A stretch of 64,000 nt of DNA, from the NCBI GenBank assembly GCA_937873715.1, contig CALMYJ010000005.1, forward strand, positions 310,001 through 374,000, given 5' to 3'. Shown here piece by piece: positions 21,201-28,897 of this stretch. The stretch comes from an uncultured Chitinophagaceae bacterium (GTDB taxonomy: Bacteria > Bacteroidota > Bacteroidia > Chitinophagales > Chitinophagaceae). A program made the translations under genes and the position numbers. Numbering within the stretch: the first letter of the stretch is position 1; every line of letters begins with the position of its first letter. The notes under the pieces were generated by a model. That model worked only from the letters and a program-made list of their open reading frames with translations, ran no database searches and was not told where the DNA came from.

Positions 21201-21383
21201 TCGCACTTTGGTGAATTTTTTTTCGGCCATTTTTTCAGAGCCGAGCTTACGCTCTTCAAACTGTTCGGGCTTTTTTTCTTTGCCCAGCAGGTCGATTGTC
21301 CAGGCGGGCTGTGCGGTAGCAATTTGAGGCAGGGCTAACAGTACAGTCATCAGCAGGGGCAGTAAAAAAATCCTGTTCTTCAT
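18276..21383 (-). CDS. porW: PorW/SprE-type TPR protein of the type IX secretion system
   Basis: A 1035-residue exported TPR protein. Its N-terminal block (FFQNTYTHYNYFYNANNKINGVLERAK...YSTLLPYFPYS) and the following DSVIYKATAGILLHDLRNDWIDNMYLLMGKAYF match my recollection of PorW/SprE proteins, needed for T9SS function and, in flavobacteria, gliding. Several TPR-like repeats run to about residue 460, and again at about 620-800. A conserved C-terminal domain starts near VFNAAAPHQVVMLLNKVD. The signal peptide MKNRIFLLPLLMTVLLALPQIATAQ has no lipobox Cys, unlike the lipoprotein form of the family. ATG at 21383 is chosen over an upstream TTG. Probable operon with the PBP1A gene. Confidence 0.85.
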   Translation of the reverse strand: MKNRIFLLPLLMTVLLALPQIATAQPAWTIDLLGKEKKPEQFEERKLGSEKMAEKKFTKVRRFFQNTYTHYNYFYNANNKINGVLERAKAAQADDYSTLLPYFPYSLANTAAQTTELDSVIYKATAGILLHDLRNDWIDNMYLLMGKAYFLKKEFDSAAATFQFINYNLFPRKKDEDDSRIVGTRDDAAGNSISIANKEKRNFVQKIVSKPPSRNDALVWLALTLTEQGEMGEAAGLINTLQNDPNLPPRLHDDLNDVTAYWFYKQNIFDSTVVYMENALSNAENKQDLARAEFLLAQLYERIGNFEKASLYYNKASAHTTLALMDIYAQLNNAKMRRSDNEKELDRGISNLTHLARKDKFENYRDLIYYSAGDLALQKPDTSAAIAFFLKSLKYPNETNPAYKNRALVQLGDIAYNRKEYKDAYNYYDSLQSGDTSMGATLKEIQARRNALSDIVEKIYTIEREDSLQRIASLPIPERDAFVKKLSKKLRKERGLKEEDNNSGSELISFDSQQNQPVDLFAGGGTKNSEWYFYNSALKSKGLTEFKRKWGTRTNTDNWRRKSALAIATANNSFANTPDMSGNPDGPDLDLAAPPNNMAAAQNDKGANTSKANDAAPGDVSFEALMSNLPISPERMTESNNLVAVSLFELAKLYQNKLEDYQQAIYTYENSLQRFPDSLYNGELYFGLLYCYGKTGNQAKADYYKKLIAQKFAGSRSAQLLNNPDAAKPGQKNKHVTKQYEAVYNLFIEGNFEAAITEKKKADSLYGNSFWTPQLLYIEAVYYVKQKEDSAAIAVLNNISSLYPQSALKPKAERMIDVLGRRKEIEEYLANLNITRYSEDEIVIKEERPRLVRNDSNLIVSPKPKLIDSTAATLATGAAALAPAINTPDIVAQTQVPVATVAPKPAISGPYVFNAAAPHQVVMLLNKVDITYVNESRNAFARYTSDKYRGAGITVNREKLDNDLSLVLFAPFADAAEALQFLTKVKKAAPDEVSWLPANKYSFILIDNDNLERLRNTKDVASYITLLQQNFPGWF

Positions 21384-21484
21384 GTGTATTTGGGGTTCCA
21401 AAATGCGGCTAAATATCGGATTATTTTGCCAAAAAGCAGGTATAATGCAGGTGGTTTATTAATTTTAACACCGAATAAAAAACT

Positions 21485-21883
21485 ATGCCCAAATCGGACG
21501 ACAACAGTACACTCAGGCGCCTGCAAAACCGTTACCGGCTTGTAGTGATGAATGAGGATACGTATGAAGAAGTGGTTAAGTTCAGGCTAAGCAGGCTGAG
21601 TGTGTATATAGTGCTGAGCAGTGTGTTTGTATTGCTTACTTTTCTTACGGTGGCGCTTATCATTTTTACACCCATCAAATACTATTTGCCGGGTGTGGGT
21701 TATGGCGATGCCAGGCAGGTAAAAGAATTTAAAAGCCTTAAAATGCGTACCGATTCGATGGAAACTGCCTTAAAATTCCGGCAGCAATACCTGGATGATT
21801 TGCAAAAAGTGCTGCAGGGTAAACTGCCAGCGCTGGATACTACCAAGCTTACACTGCCTGATGTGGAAAAATACGAGGAGTAA
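21485..21883 (+). CDS. Single-pass membrane protein resembling the N-terminus of M23 peptidases, without peptidase domain
   Basis: A 132-residue protein with a cytoplasmic head (RLQNRYRLVVMNEDTYEEVVKFRLSRLSVY), one membrane helix at about residues 40-63, the segment FTPIKYYLPGVGYGD, then a periplasmic helical stretch (QVKEFKSLKMRTDSMETAL). From memory this layout is the N-terminal region of Bacteroidota M23 metallopeptidases, but the chain stops before any HxH or other zinc motif. It precedes the bactofilin gene by 61 bases. Bactofilins commonly neighbour M23 peptidases whose membrane segment contacts the filament, so a peptidase-free bactofilin partner is a reasonable inference. Confidence 0.75.
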   Translation: MPKSDDNSTLRRLQNRYRLVVMNEDTYEEVVKFRLSRLSVYIVLSSVFVLLTFLTVALIIFTPIKYYLPGVGYGDARQVKEFKSLKMRTDSMETALKFRQQYLDDLQKVLQGKLPALDTTKLTLPDVEKYEE

Positions 21884-21944
21884 TTATTGTACTTTCCTGT
21901 AATTATGACCATCTTGCCGCATTGTACATCCTAAATTCATATCT

Positions 21945-22346
21945 ATGTTCAACAACAGTAAGCCCAAAGTTGCCGATACACCGGTAGGCAGTACCACAAT
22001 TATTGGTGCAGGCACGGTTATAAGGGGTAATGTTAGCAGCGATGGTGATATACGCATTGATGGCACTTTAATTGGCAACCTTGATGCTAAAGCCAAAGTG
22101 CTGGTAGGTGCCGATGGCGTGGTAGAGGGTGATATTAAAGGGCTTGATGCAGATATACTTGGTAAAGTAACGGGGCAGCTAAAAATAAACGAACTGCTGC
22201 AATTAAGAGGCCGCAGCAATGTATCCGGCGAAATATTTGCCGGTAAACTTGAGGTAGAACCCACTGCAACTTTTAATGGCAACTGCCACATGGGGGCCAA
22301 TGTGGTAGAGCTAAACAGTGAAATGGGCAACGTGGTCAATAAATAA
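21945..22346 (+). CDS. Bactofilin (polymer-forming cytoskeletal protein)
   Basis: Bactofilins polymerise into nucleotide-free filaments on the inner membrane and recruit cell-wall enzymes. The 133-residue protein has a short flexible N-terminus and then the beta-helical DUF583 core: IGAGTVIRGNVSSDGDIRIDGTLIGNL, VLVGADGVVEGDIKG, ADILGKVTGQL, LQLRGRSNVSGEIFAGKLEVEPTATFNG. Repeats of about 17-18 residues with Gly turns are evident. Length is normal. It lies between the peptidase-less M23-like membrane protein and an AtpI-like membrane protein, all on the plus strand. Confidence 0.95.
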   Translation: MFNNSKPKVADTPVGSTTIIGAGTVIRGNVSSDGDIRIDGTLIGNLDAKAKVLVGADGVVEGDIKGLDADILGKVTGQLKINELLQLRGRSNVSGEIFAGKLEVEPTATFNGNCHMGANVVELNSEMGNVVNK

Positions 22347-22359
22347 TTTTACAGTTTTA

Positions 22360-22755
22360 ATGACAAATCGCTTCAGGCTGATAAGGCCGATTATCATCGT
22401 TTTTTTGCTGGTGAATATTCTTTTGATGCAGGTTAAAACCCCACTGGCAAAACTGGATATTAACTATGCCGTGCTGCTATGGGCCAATCTCTTGTTCTTC
22501 CTGGTGAATATTGCCGTTTTTATGTTTCAAAAAAAAGCAGCAGCACACAACAATCCCAATGTATTTGTACGTAGTGTAATGGGAGGCATGATGCTTAAAA
22601 TGTTTGTATGCGTAATTGCAGTAATGCTGTATGCCCTGGTGTGGAAGGCTTATTTTACCAAAATAACCGTTTTTGCTGCTATGCTGCTTTATCTTATTTA
22701 CCTCGCCGCAGAAGTGGCAGCCGCTTACAAAATGAATAAAGAGCACAATGGCTAA
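22360..22755 (+). CDS. Four-helix membrane protein, AtpI-like
   Basis: The ATG at 22360 (MTNRFRLIRPI) starts 13 bases after the bactofilin stop and gives 131 residues; a longer frame overlapping bactofilin is not credible. Four hydrophobic helices are visible at about residues 8-27, 37-56, 72-94 and 98-120. The layout resembles the small AtpI-like proteins often placed between bactofilin and F0 ATP synthase genes in Bacteroidota, though no ATP synthase gene follows here. The assignment is weak and rests on topology and neighbourhood. It overlaps the SprT-like gene by 8 bases, which suggests translational coupling. Confidence 0.7.
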   Translation: MTNRFRLIRPIIIVFLLVNILLMQVKTPLAKLDINYAVLLWANLLFFLVNIAVFMFQKKAAAHNNPNVFVRSVMGGMMLKMFVCVIAVMLYALVWKAYFTKITVFAAMLLYLIYLAAEVAAAYKMNKEHNG

Positions 22756-23368
22756 GCAGGAAGCGCCGCTGCACCAACTTAAATCCTATTTACCCGAAGG
22801 GAGTTTTGAGGCTGTGCTGCACTACCTGCAGCACTATAAAGTACAGCTTACTATTACCCGTGAACGCCGTTCCGTATTAGGCGATTACCGCAATGCTTAT
22901 GCCGGACACAATCATCGTATTAGTGTTAACGGCAATCTCAATCCTTATGCATTTTTAATTACACTCCTGCACGAACTGGCCCACTTATTTACTTACGAAC
23001 GCTATGGGCACCGGGTGCAGGCGCATGGCCCGGAGTGGAAAAATGAGTACAGTAAAATTTTAGCCCAGTTTTTACTCAAAAAAATTTTTCCGGCAGACAT
23101 TCATACCACCTTGCTGCAAACCCTGCAAAACCCGGCTGCAAGCAGTTGTGCCGATACGGCTTTGCTAAGAGTGCTGCACCGCTACGATGATAAGCAGGAA
23201 GGCATAAAGCTTATAGAAAACCTGCCCGAAGGCGCTTTGTTTAAAATTAAAGATGGAAGGGTGTTTAAAAAAATGGAACGCCTGCGCAAGCGCTACCGAT
23301 GCATTGAAGTGGCCACCGGTAAGCTGTATCTGTTTAGCCCTGTGTACGAAATTGAATCTATTGGTTAA
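22748..23368 (+). CDS. SprT-like zinc-dependent domain protein
   Basis: A 206-residue cytoplasmic protein with the SprT-like signature: the zinc motif HELAH (LLHELAHLFTYERYGHRVQAHGPEWKNE), where the two His and the later His in QAHGPEW would bind zinc and Glu is catalytic. SprT-like domains occur in metalloproteases such as Spartan; in bacteria the substrates are mostly unknown. The C-terminal 60 residues (LPEGALFKIKDGRVFKKMERLRKRYRCIEVATGKLYLFSPVYEIE) form a small beta-rich domain with basic residues. It overlaps the upstream membrane protein gene by 8 bases. Confidence 0.88.
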   Translation: MAKQEAPLHQLKSYLPEGSFEAVLHYLQHYKVQLTITRERRSVLGDYRNAYAGHNHRISVNGNLNPYAFLITLLHELAHLFTYERYGHRVQAHGPEWKNEYSKILAQFLLKKIFPADIHTTLLQTLQNPAASSCADTALLRVLHRYDDKQEGIKLIENLPEGALFKIKDGRVFKKMERLRKRYRCIEVATGKLYLFSPVYEIESIG

Positions 23369-23448
23369 ACGGTTAAAAAAAATAAGCCTTGCTATTGTAC
23401 AGATACTTTTAATATCTCCTACATTTACGCCTCTTATAATTAATTGAA

Positions 23449-24000
23449 TTGGAACAGGTACGGAAATATAGTGAGGAAGAACTGGTGCTGCTGCTACAGC
23501 AGAAAGACCAGGCTGCTTTCTCGTACCTGTACGATAATTATGCGGCTGCACTCAACGGGGTGATTTTCAGGCTTACCGAAGATTACAGCCTGGCCGAGGA
23601 TATCTTGCAGGAGGCTTTTGTAAAAATCTGGAATAACTTTGCCAGCTACGACAAAACTAAAGGCCGTTTATTTACCTGGATGCTTAACCTCACCAAAAAT
23701 CTTACTATTGATACATTACGGAGCAAGGGCTATAAAAAACAGGCAAAAATCTCTGGAGACGAAAACATCGTATCTAATGTGCAGGACAGCACTACCGGCG
23801 TAGATAAATTTGATACGGTGGGTTTGCGTAAGCAACTGTCAGGCCTGAAACCCGAACAACGTACCATCATAGAAATGGCTTATTTCGCCGGATATACACA
23901 GGACGAAATATCCAAAACACTCGATATACCCCTGGGCACCGTTAAAACACGGATGCGGACAGCTATTTTAGAATTACGAAAACATTTACAATACACTTAG
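23449..24000 (+). CDS. ECF-type RNA polymerase sigma factor
   Basis: A 183-residue sigma-70 family protein. Region 2 is at about residues 20-95 (AAFSYLYDNYAAALNGVIFRL, AEDILQEAFVKIWNNF, GRLFTWMLNLTKNLTIDTLRS) and region 4 at about 125-180 (LKPEQRTIIEMAYFAGYTQDEISKTLDIPLGTVKTRMRTAI). TTG at 23449 is the only start that keeps region 2 intact; no early ATG exists. A TTG (23395) and TACATTTA (23420) upstream may form its promoter. Its TAG stop overlaps the GTG start of the anti-sigma gene by one base, a classic translationally coupled sigma/anti-sigma pair. Confidence 0.93.
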   Translation: MEQVRKYSEEELVLLLQQKDQAAFSYLYDNYAAALNGVIFRLTEDYSLAEDILQEAFVKIWNNFASYDKTKGRLFTWMLNLTKNLTIDTLRSKGYKKQAKISGDENIVSNVQDSTTGVDKFDTVGLRKQLSGLKPEQRTIIEMAYFAGYTQDEISKTLDIPLGTVKTRMRTAILELRKHLQYT

Positions 24001-24797
24001 TGGACGCAAAAGACATCATATCATCAGGGCTGCTTGAGCTGTATGCTGCGGGACTCACTTCTGCCGAAGAGAGCCTGCAGGTGCAACAGTATGTGCAGCT
24101 TTACCCCGAAGTGGCAGCCGAACTGGCCGCCATTGAGGCTGGTGTTGAGGCTTTTGCCACCGCAATGCCGGTAACTCCTGCGCCGGAAGTGAAGGAAAAA
24201 ATATTTGCCCGTATTAATGAAACGGCCAAGCCTGTACCCATTACTGCCGGTAATGATATTGCCCCGGTAGTAACCATATCATCGAGGTGGAAAAGTGCAG
24301 CAGCCGCAGCCATCCTTTTGCTGGTGGGCAGTGCGGCAGTTAATATTTACCTGTACAATCGCAATAATAACATGCAGGCACAATTGCAGCAGGTACAAAA
24401 TACTGTGGCCAGCCTGCAGGAGAAAAACAAAGAAATGGATACTTACCTGGAAGCGGTACGTAACCGTTACAGCACCCCCGTATCACTTTCGGGCCTAAGC
24501 CCCGAAGCTGCAGATGCTACCGCCAAAGTATACTGGATAAAAAATACTGGTGATGTGTATGTAGATGCCTCCAGCCTGCCAGCAGCACCTGCCGGTAAGC
24601 AATATGAACTTTGGGCCATTGTAGATGGCAAACCTGTAAATGCCGGTATAATCGTACAAACACCTTCTGGTAAAACCTACCAGATTCAAAAAATGAAGGC
24701 CTTTGGTAATGCCCAGGCTTTTGCCATATCGCTTGAAAAAGAAAGTGCCACACCTGCAGATACGCCTACCGAAGTTTATGCGCTGGGCAAAATGTAA
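24000..24797 (+). CDS. RskA-type membrane anti-sigma factor
   Basis: A 265-residue single-pass membrane protein that would hold the preceding sigma factor inactive. The N-terminal cytoplasmic part (ISSGLLELYAAGLTSAEESLQVQQYVQLYPEV) resembles anti-sigma domains without zinc ligands. One membrane helix lies at about residues 98-116, then a coiled segment (MQAQLQQVQNTVASLQEKNKEMD), then the RskA C-terminal domain (YVDASSLPAAPAGKQYELWAIVDGKPVNAGI). GTG at 24000 overlaps the sigma stop codon. The fasciclin gene follows after a terminator and may be a regulon member; that is inference from position. Confidence 0.9.
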   Translation: MDAKDIISSGLLELYAAGLTSAEESLQVQQYVQLYPEVAAELAAIEAGVEAFATAMPVTPAPEVKEKIFARINETAKPVPITAGNDIAPVVTISSRWKSAAAAAILLLVGSAAVNIYLYNRNNNMQAQLQQVQNTVASLQEKNKEMDTYLEAVRNRYSTPVSLSGLSPEAADATAKVYWIKNTGDVYVDASSLPAAPAGKQYELWAIVDGKPVNAGIIVQTPSGKTYQIQKMKAFGNAQAFAISLEKESATPADTPTEVYALGKM

Positions 24798-24819
24798 TCG
24801 CATACCAAAAAAGTGTTTT

Positions 24820-24849
24820 GATGTCGGCTAATGCAGCCGACATTTTTAT
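24820..24849 (+). terminator. Terminator of the sigma/anti-sigma operon
   Basis: ATGTCGGCT (24821-24829) pairs with AGCCGACAT (24835-24843) around a five-base loop, followed by TTTTATTT. Nine perfect pairs. Confidence 0.88.
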
Positions 24850-24951
24850 TTCAATGAAAAAACAGTTTTGTGATTAAAAACCGCTTGTAAAATGTTTTCG
24901 TAACTGATGATGAAAGAACTGGTTTATTACTCAAACAAAAAATGATTCCCA

Positions 24952-25506
24952 ATGAAAAAATTAAAGATGCTGCTGTTAGCAGCCAGTGTGTTTGTATCTG
25001 TTGCAGTGCAGGCACAAAAAGAAAAAACAGTAGAAGTTGGAGGTGCTGCCATGTATCCCTCCAAAGACATTGTATCTAATGCGGTAAATAGTAAAGACCA
25101 TACCACCCTGGTGGCAGCCGTAAAAGCTGCAGGGCTGGTAGAAACCCTCCAGACTGCCGGGCCTTTTACGGTATTGGCCCCCACTAATGCCGCTTTTGAT
25201 TTACTGCCAAAGGGTACAGTATCTTCCCTGCTGCAGCCGGAGAACAAAACTATGCTAACCACAATCCTTACCTATCATGTAGTGCCGGGAGCATACAGCA
25301 TTGCTGATATTGAAGGCCTCATCAAAAAAGGAAATGGTAAAGCCATGCTAAAAACTGTTTCAGGCGATAAGCTGTGGTTTTATCACGATGGCAAAAAAAT
25401 TGCAGTAAAGGATGAAAAGGGTGGAGTGGCTTATATTACCATTAAAGATGTATATCAAAGTAACGGGGTAATACATGTAATTGATCATGTATTGATACCG
25501 GCATAA
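24952..25506 (+). CDS. Secreted fasciclin-domain protein
   Basis: A 184-residue exported protein with signal peptide (MKKLKMLLLAASVFVSVAVQAQ) and one fasciclin (FAS1) domain from about residue 38: DHTTLVAAVKAAGLVETLQTAGPFTVLAPTNAAFDLLP is the H1 region and GVIHVIDHVLIP the closing H2 region, with TYHVVPG between. FAS1 domains mediate adhesion in the envelope or matrix. It is bracketed by two strong terminators, so it is monocistronic. Placement after a sigma/anti-sigma pair recurs in Bacteroidota and suggests control by that sigma factor, which is not shown here. Confidence 0.93.
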   Translation: MKKLKMLLLAASVFVSVAVQAQKEKTVEVGGAAMYPSKDIVSNAVNSKDHTTLVAAVKAAGLVETLQTAGPFTVLAPTNAAFDLLPKGTVSSLLQPENKTMLTTILTYHVVPGAYSIADIEGLIKKGNGKAMLKTVSGDKLWFYHDGKKIAVKDEKGGVAYITIKDVYQSNGVIHVIDHVLIPA

Positions 25507-25540
25507 AATAAGTGACCAGGTATTTGAGGTATGTAAGGGT

Positions 25541-25572
25541 AATGGCGCCGGCTAAGCCGGCGCCATTTTTTA
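25541..25572 (+). terminator. Strong palindromic terminator after fasciclin gene
   Basis: AATGGCGCCGGCT and AGCCGGCGCCATT form a 13-pair GC-rich hairpin around a minimal loop (25541-25567) and run into TTTTTT. It lies between convergent genes, but the T tract favours plus-strand termination. Confidence 0.93.
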
Positions 25573-25590
25573 CCCAACCTGTAAAGTTTT

Positions 25591-26127
25591 TTATTTAGTC
25601 ATGGCCGCATTGATGAGTGTACGATCGAGGTATTGAATACAGCGGTCTATTTTGCCGGCATCGGTAAAGTGCATATCTGTATGTATCCATTGGGTCATTT
25701 TTTTGCCGGTGGGTTTATATTTAGCATCTACCTTATACCAGCACAGTAACCAGTTACCAGCCTGTTCAACACTCTGCGGCTGGTTAACTTTTACCGGTAA
25801 AAAAATGGCATTGCTGAAGCTAATACTGTCGATGGTTTCTGTTCTTCTCTTTTTCCAGTAATCGGTAATCGCAGCTTTGCCGGCAAGGCTGTCGCCATTG
25901 TTCCATATATATACCGCATTGTCTGCAAAGTCGGCAGTCCATCCATCCACATCCCCTCTTGATAAAGCATCAACACCCTTCTTCCCAACTTCGGCGTATT
26001 TATAATCGCCAATTTCGGCAGCAGCACTGTTAGTTGCTGCTGTAGTTGCGGTTGTTTCGGCTGGTTGTTCATTGGCACAGCCAATAAAAAAGCAGGCGCA
26101 TGCAGCCCATAAAAGCATTTTTTTCAT
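25591..26127 (-). CDS. NTF2-like (SnoaL-type) lipoprotein
   Basis: A 178-residue predicted lipoprotein: signal MKKMLLWAACACFFIGC with lipobox IGC (Cys17), then a Thr/Ala-rich linker to about residue 38. The remainder matches the NTF2/SnoaL-like cone fold: VGKKGVDALSRGDVDGWTADFADNAVYIWNNGDSLAGKAAITDYW, and the terminal HTDMHFTDAGKIDRCIQYLDRTLI strand pair. Such exported NTF2-like proteins are common in Bacteroidota and have no assigned substrate. It is monocistronic, converging on the fasciclin gene. The 272 bases upstream hold no gene or clear promoter that I could see. Confidence 0.85.
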   Translation of the reverse strand: MKKMLLWAACACFFIGCANEQPAETTATTAATNSAAAEIGDYKYAEVGKKGVDALSRGDVDGWTADFADNAVYIWNNGDSLAGKAAITDYWKKRRTETIDSISFSNAIFLPVKVNQPQSVEQAGNWLLCWYKVDAKYKPTGKKMTQWIHTDMHFTDAGKIDRCIQYLDRTLINAAMTK

Positions 26128-26399
26128 AAATGATTTTTTTTAAGGTTTAAAAAGAAAGGGTGCTGGTAAATAAAGATTGCAGGGGGTGCGAAAGGAATAT
26201 CAATGTAGCATGTTTATCGCTCATTTGCAAGTGGAATTTTGCCTGACCTTATCGAAAAGCATTGTGGAGGTTAAACAGTTGCTGGCATGGCCGTTATTCA
26301 GGTTATCCGTTCATGTTATAGCAATCAAATAATATTATCATTATATAAAGCAGATTGACGATAGCATAAAGACATTAGGAGTGCCTGTAAAATTCTGCT

Positions 26400-27443
26400 T
26401 TACAATGTGATTACCTTTTTAGCTCGGCTGCTGTTTTGTGCAGCTTCAATAATGCTCATTACACGAATGCCATCAAGAGCTGTTACCGGCATAGCTATAT
26501 TTTGAGTGATGGCCTGCTGCACGGCATCGTAGTAATCGTAATAATTGCCTTGCAGCGTGGGTATTGTTTGCCGTATAATTTTTCCATCTATTTCTGTATG
26601 CAGTAATCCGCTTTCTGTTTCGGGTTCGGTACCCCAGTTGGCAGTACAGGGTAGTTTTCCTGCCTGCAGTTGCGTTTCCTGCACATCGGCACGGCTTTTA
26701 ATAAAACTGCCCCTGGTGCCATGCAGTATAAATCCGGCGGAAGGCTCTCTCATTAACAGGCCGGCCCTTAACCGTACCCTGAGTGAAGGATAAAAAAGTT
26801 GAATATCGAACCAGTCATCTACCTGCGATTGCGGTCTTGTGGTGCGTATATCTGCAAAAACAGCCTGGGGCAGGCCAAAGAGGCAAAGTGCTTGGTCTAT
26901 AACATGAGGTCCCAGATCGTTGAGGGTGCCTGCACCGGGTTGTGGTATTTCTTTGTGCAGCTTGGGACTAAGCTCAGCTTTATACCGGTCAAAATGTATT
27001 TCAGCATCAATAATATCACCCAGCAAATGTTGTTGCTTTACCTGCAACACTGTTTTAAAATCGCTGTCCCAGCGCCGGTTTTGAAACACACTTATTTTGC
27101 GGCCCAGTTTTTCGGCTAAGGCATGCAGTTCCTTTGCTTCTGCTACAGTGGTGGTAAATGCTTTTTCAACAATTACATCTTTACCGGCTGCCAAAGCCTG
27201 CTTTGCATAACCGTAGTGTGTGCAGGTAGGCGTATTCACCACTACCAGTTGTACAGCATCATCAGCCAATACAGCTTCCAGCGAGGGATACGATGTGGTG
27301 CCCGGGTATACTTTTTTTATAGATTGGGTACTACGCTCCCAGGAACCTGTTAAGTGAAAGCCCGGGTGCAAATGAATAAATGGTGCATGAAACACCCTGC
27401 CCGACATGCCGAAGGAAAGCAGCGCTGTGTGAATCATTTGCAT
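26400..27443 (-). CDS. Gfo/Idh/MocA family NAD(P)-dependent oxidoreductase, YdgJ/IolW-like
   Basis: A 347-residue cytoplasmic dehydrogenase. The Rossmann start is LLSFGMSGRVFHAPFI, the residues seen in the YdgJ/IolW scyllo-inositol dehydrogenase branch. The dinucleotide-binding core continues with VVNTPTCTHYGYAKQALAAGKDVIVEKAF and the catalytic region with LNDLGPHVIDQALCLFG. The usual EKP motif is EKA here, an unusual change since that Lys-Pro is generally conserved; Lys itself is kept. NRRWDSDF and FDRYKAEL also match YdgJ. The substrate is probably a polyol or sugar, not determinable here. It follows the glycosyltransferase gene by 40 bases on the same strand. Confidence 0.9.
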   Translation of the reverse strand: MQMIHTALLSFGMSGRVFHAPFIHLHPGFHLTGSWERSTQSIKKVYPGTTSYPSLEAVLADDAVQLVVVNTPTCTHYGYAKQALAAGKDVIVEKAFTTTVAEAKELHALAEKLGRKISVFQNRRWDSDFKTVLQVKQQHLLGDIIDAEIHFDRYKAELSPKLHKEIPQPGAGTLNDLGPHVIDQALCLFGLPQAVFADIRTTRPQSQVDDWFDIQLFYPSLRVRLRAGLLMREPSAGFILHGTRGSFIKSRADVQETQLQAGKLPCTANWGTEPETESGLLHTEIDGKIIRQTIPTLQGNYYDYYDAVQQAITQNIAMPVTALDGIRVMSIIEAAQNSSRAKKVITL

Positions 27444-27483
27444 GGTATAAAGAGAAAAACATTTTTGGAGCAGTGTAGTGTTA

Positions 27484-28719
27484 CTACTCCGATACTATGG
27501 TTGCTGTTGCCGGTACCCGGTTATGCATTTTTTGCTCAAAAAAACTGAGGTATAATTTTTTCATATCGCCAACAAGCCTTTGCCGTGAGTAAAGCCGGGT
27601 TACATAGTCATGGCCTTTGTAGCCCATCTGTTCTCTCAGGGAGGCATCTTCAATAAGTTCAAACACATAATTGGCAAAAGTTTGCACATCGCCGGGTTGT
27701 GTAATATAGCCTGTTTCGCCATGTATTACGGCATCTTCCACGCCGCCCACATTAGTGCATACCACCGGCCTTGAAGCCGCCTGTGCTTCAATTAGCGATA
27801 CTGGTGTACCCTCGTTGTGAGAAGTAAGTAATACAATATCTAACCCGGCCAATGCCTGGTCTATTTCAGTTTCCCAGGAGGTTACCACCACATCTGTTTG
27901 TTGCTGGGGATGCGTAATAAAATAAGAGTAGCTGAGCCCTAATTCACCGGCTTTCTTTTCCACCATTTGCCTTGATTCGCCATCACCGATAATTGCAAAC
28001 CGTACAACTATGTTGGCCCTCTCTTTAATAATGGCTGCCACTTCCAAAAACATGTCGTGGTTTTTAATGGGCACTATCCTGCCAATGATACCGATAAGCA
28101 GTTCGTTTTTGCCAAACCCGTATTTGTTCCTGAAAATTTTACGCTTAATTTCCTGGTCTACCGAAAATTTATCGAGATTAAAACCCAATGGTATGGTAAA
28201 TACTTTGTGGGCCGGGGCAATTTTGTATACTTCGGAGAGCTCTGTTTTTTGAGAGTCGCTAATAGCGATTATTGCATCTGTTTTGCGTGCCAAAAATCTT
28301 TCGACCCTTACAATGATACCCGAAATAAATTTATTAAAATAAGAGTGAAACACATGGCCATGAAAAGTGTGTACCACCAGCTTTACCCCCTCTGCCCTGG
28401 CAGCCAGCCTGCCGATAGCTCCTGCTTTGGAGGCATGGGTATGCACAATATCGGGTTTATACTGCCTGATGATTTTACGGATTCGGAAGTACGCAATAAT
28501 ATCATTAAATGGCAGGATGCTGCGCCGCATTTCGGGTATTTCTACCGGGGTGAGGCCAAGCCGTTCTGCGATATAAGTGGCATCTTTTTCAAACCGGTCT
28601 TTTTTACCCACCAGCAGTTTGGTTTCAAACTCAGGCGATAAAAATGCCGACAGTAATGTTACATTATGGGATGGTCCGCCTACAATTAGCCTGTTATGAA
28701 TTCGGAGAATTTTATACAT
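27484..28719 (-). CDS. Glycosyltransferase family 4 protein
   Basis: A 411-residue GT-B fold glycosyltransferase. The N-terminal half contains the glycine loop VGGPSHNVTLLSAFL and DIVHTHASKAGAIGRLAA; the C-terminal half has the donor-binding GRIVPIKNHDMFLEVAAII, the VVLLTSHNEGTPVSLIEAQAA E-x7-E element and NVGGVEDAVIHGETGYIT. Members transfer a nucleotide-activated sugar to lipid-linked or surface glycans at the cytoplasmic face of the membrane; the acceptor is unknown. It probably shares a transcript with the oxidoreductase downstream (40-base gap). No other polysaccharide genes are adjacent. Confidence 0.93.
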   Translation of the reverse strand: MYKILRIHNRLIVGGPSHNVTLLSAFLSPEFETKLLVGKKDRFEKDATYIAERLGLTPVEIPEMRRSILPFNDIIAYFRIRKIIRQYKPDIVHTHASKAGAIGRLAARAEGVKLVVHTFHGHVFHSYFNKFISGIIVRVERFLARKTDAIIAISDSQKTELSEVYKIAPAHKVFTIPLGFNLDKFSVDQEIKRKIFRNKYGFGKNELLIGIIGRIVPIKNHDMFLEVAAIIKERANIVVRFAIIGDGESRQMVEKKAGELGLSYSYFITHPQQQTDVVVTSWETEIDQALAGLDIVLLTSHNEGTPVSLIEAQAASRPVVCTNVGGVEDAVIHGETGYITQPGDVQTFANYVFELIEDASLREQMGYKGHDYVTRLYSRQRLVGDMKKLYLSFFEQKMHNRVPATATIVSE

Positions 28720-28897
28720 GCTTTGATTGGTATCGTAATTATGGGTAAAGTGCTGTTCTATTGCAGGTATAGTATTGATGTGGGCAATTTATTGCTTTTA
28801 TTTTAAATGCGGCTCAAAAAATTAGCGCTAACTACCCACATACCTGCTTTTAGTGAGGATAGCAGTATATCCCTTTGGCATAAAGCCAAAAAATTGC

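Noticed and set aside
21884-22339. 151-codon minus-strand frame opposite bactofilin
   Set aside because: It mirrors the bactofilin codons; the sense protein is unmistakable.
28874-28890. TTTGGC/GCCAAA hairpin downstream of the SDR-like gene
   Set aside because: Weak six-pair stem; the T tract falls on the wrong side for the minus-strand gene.
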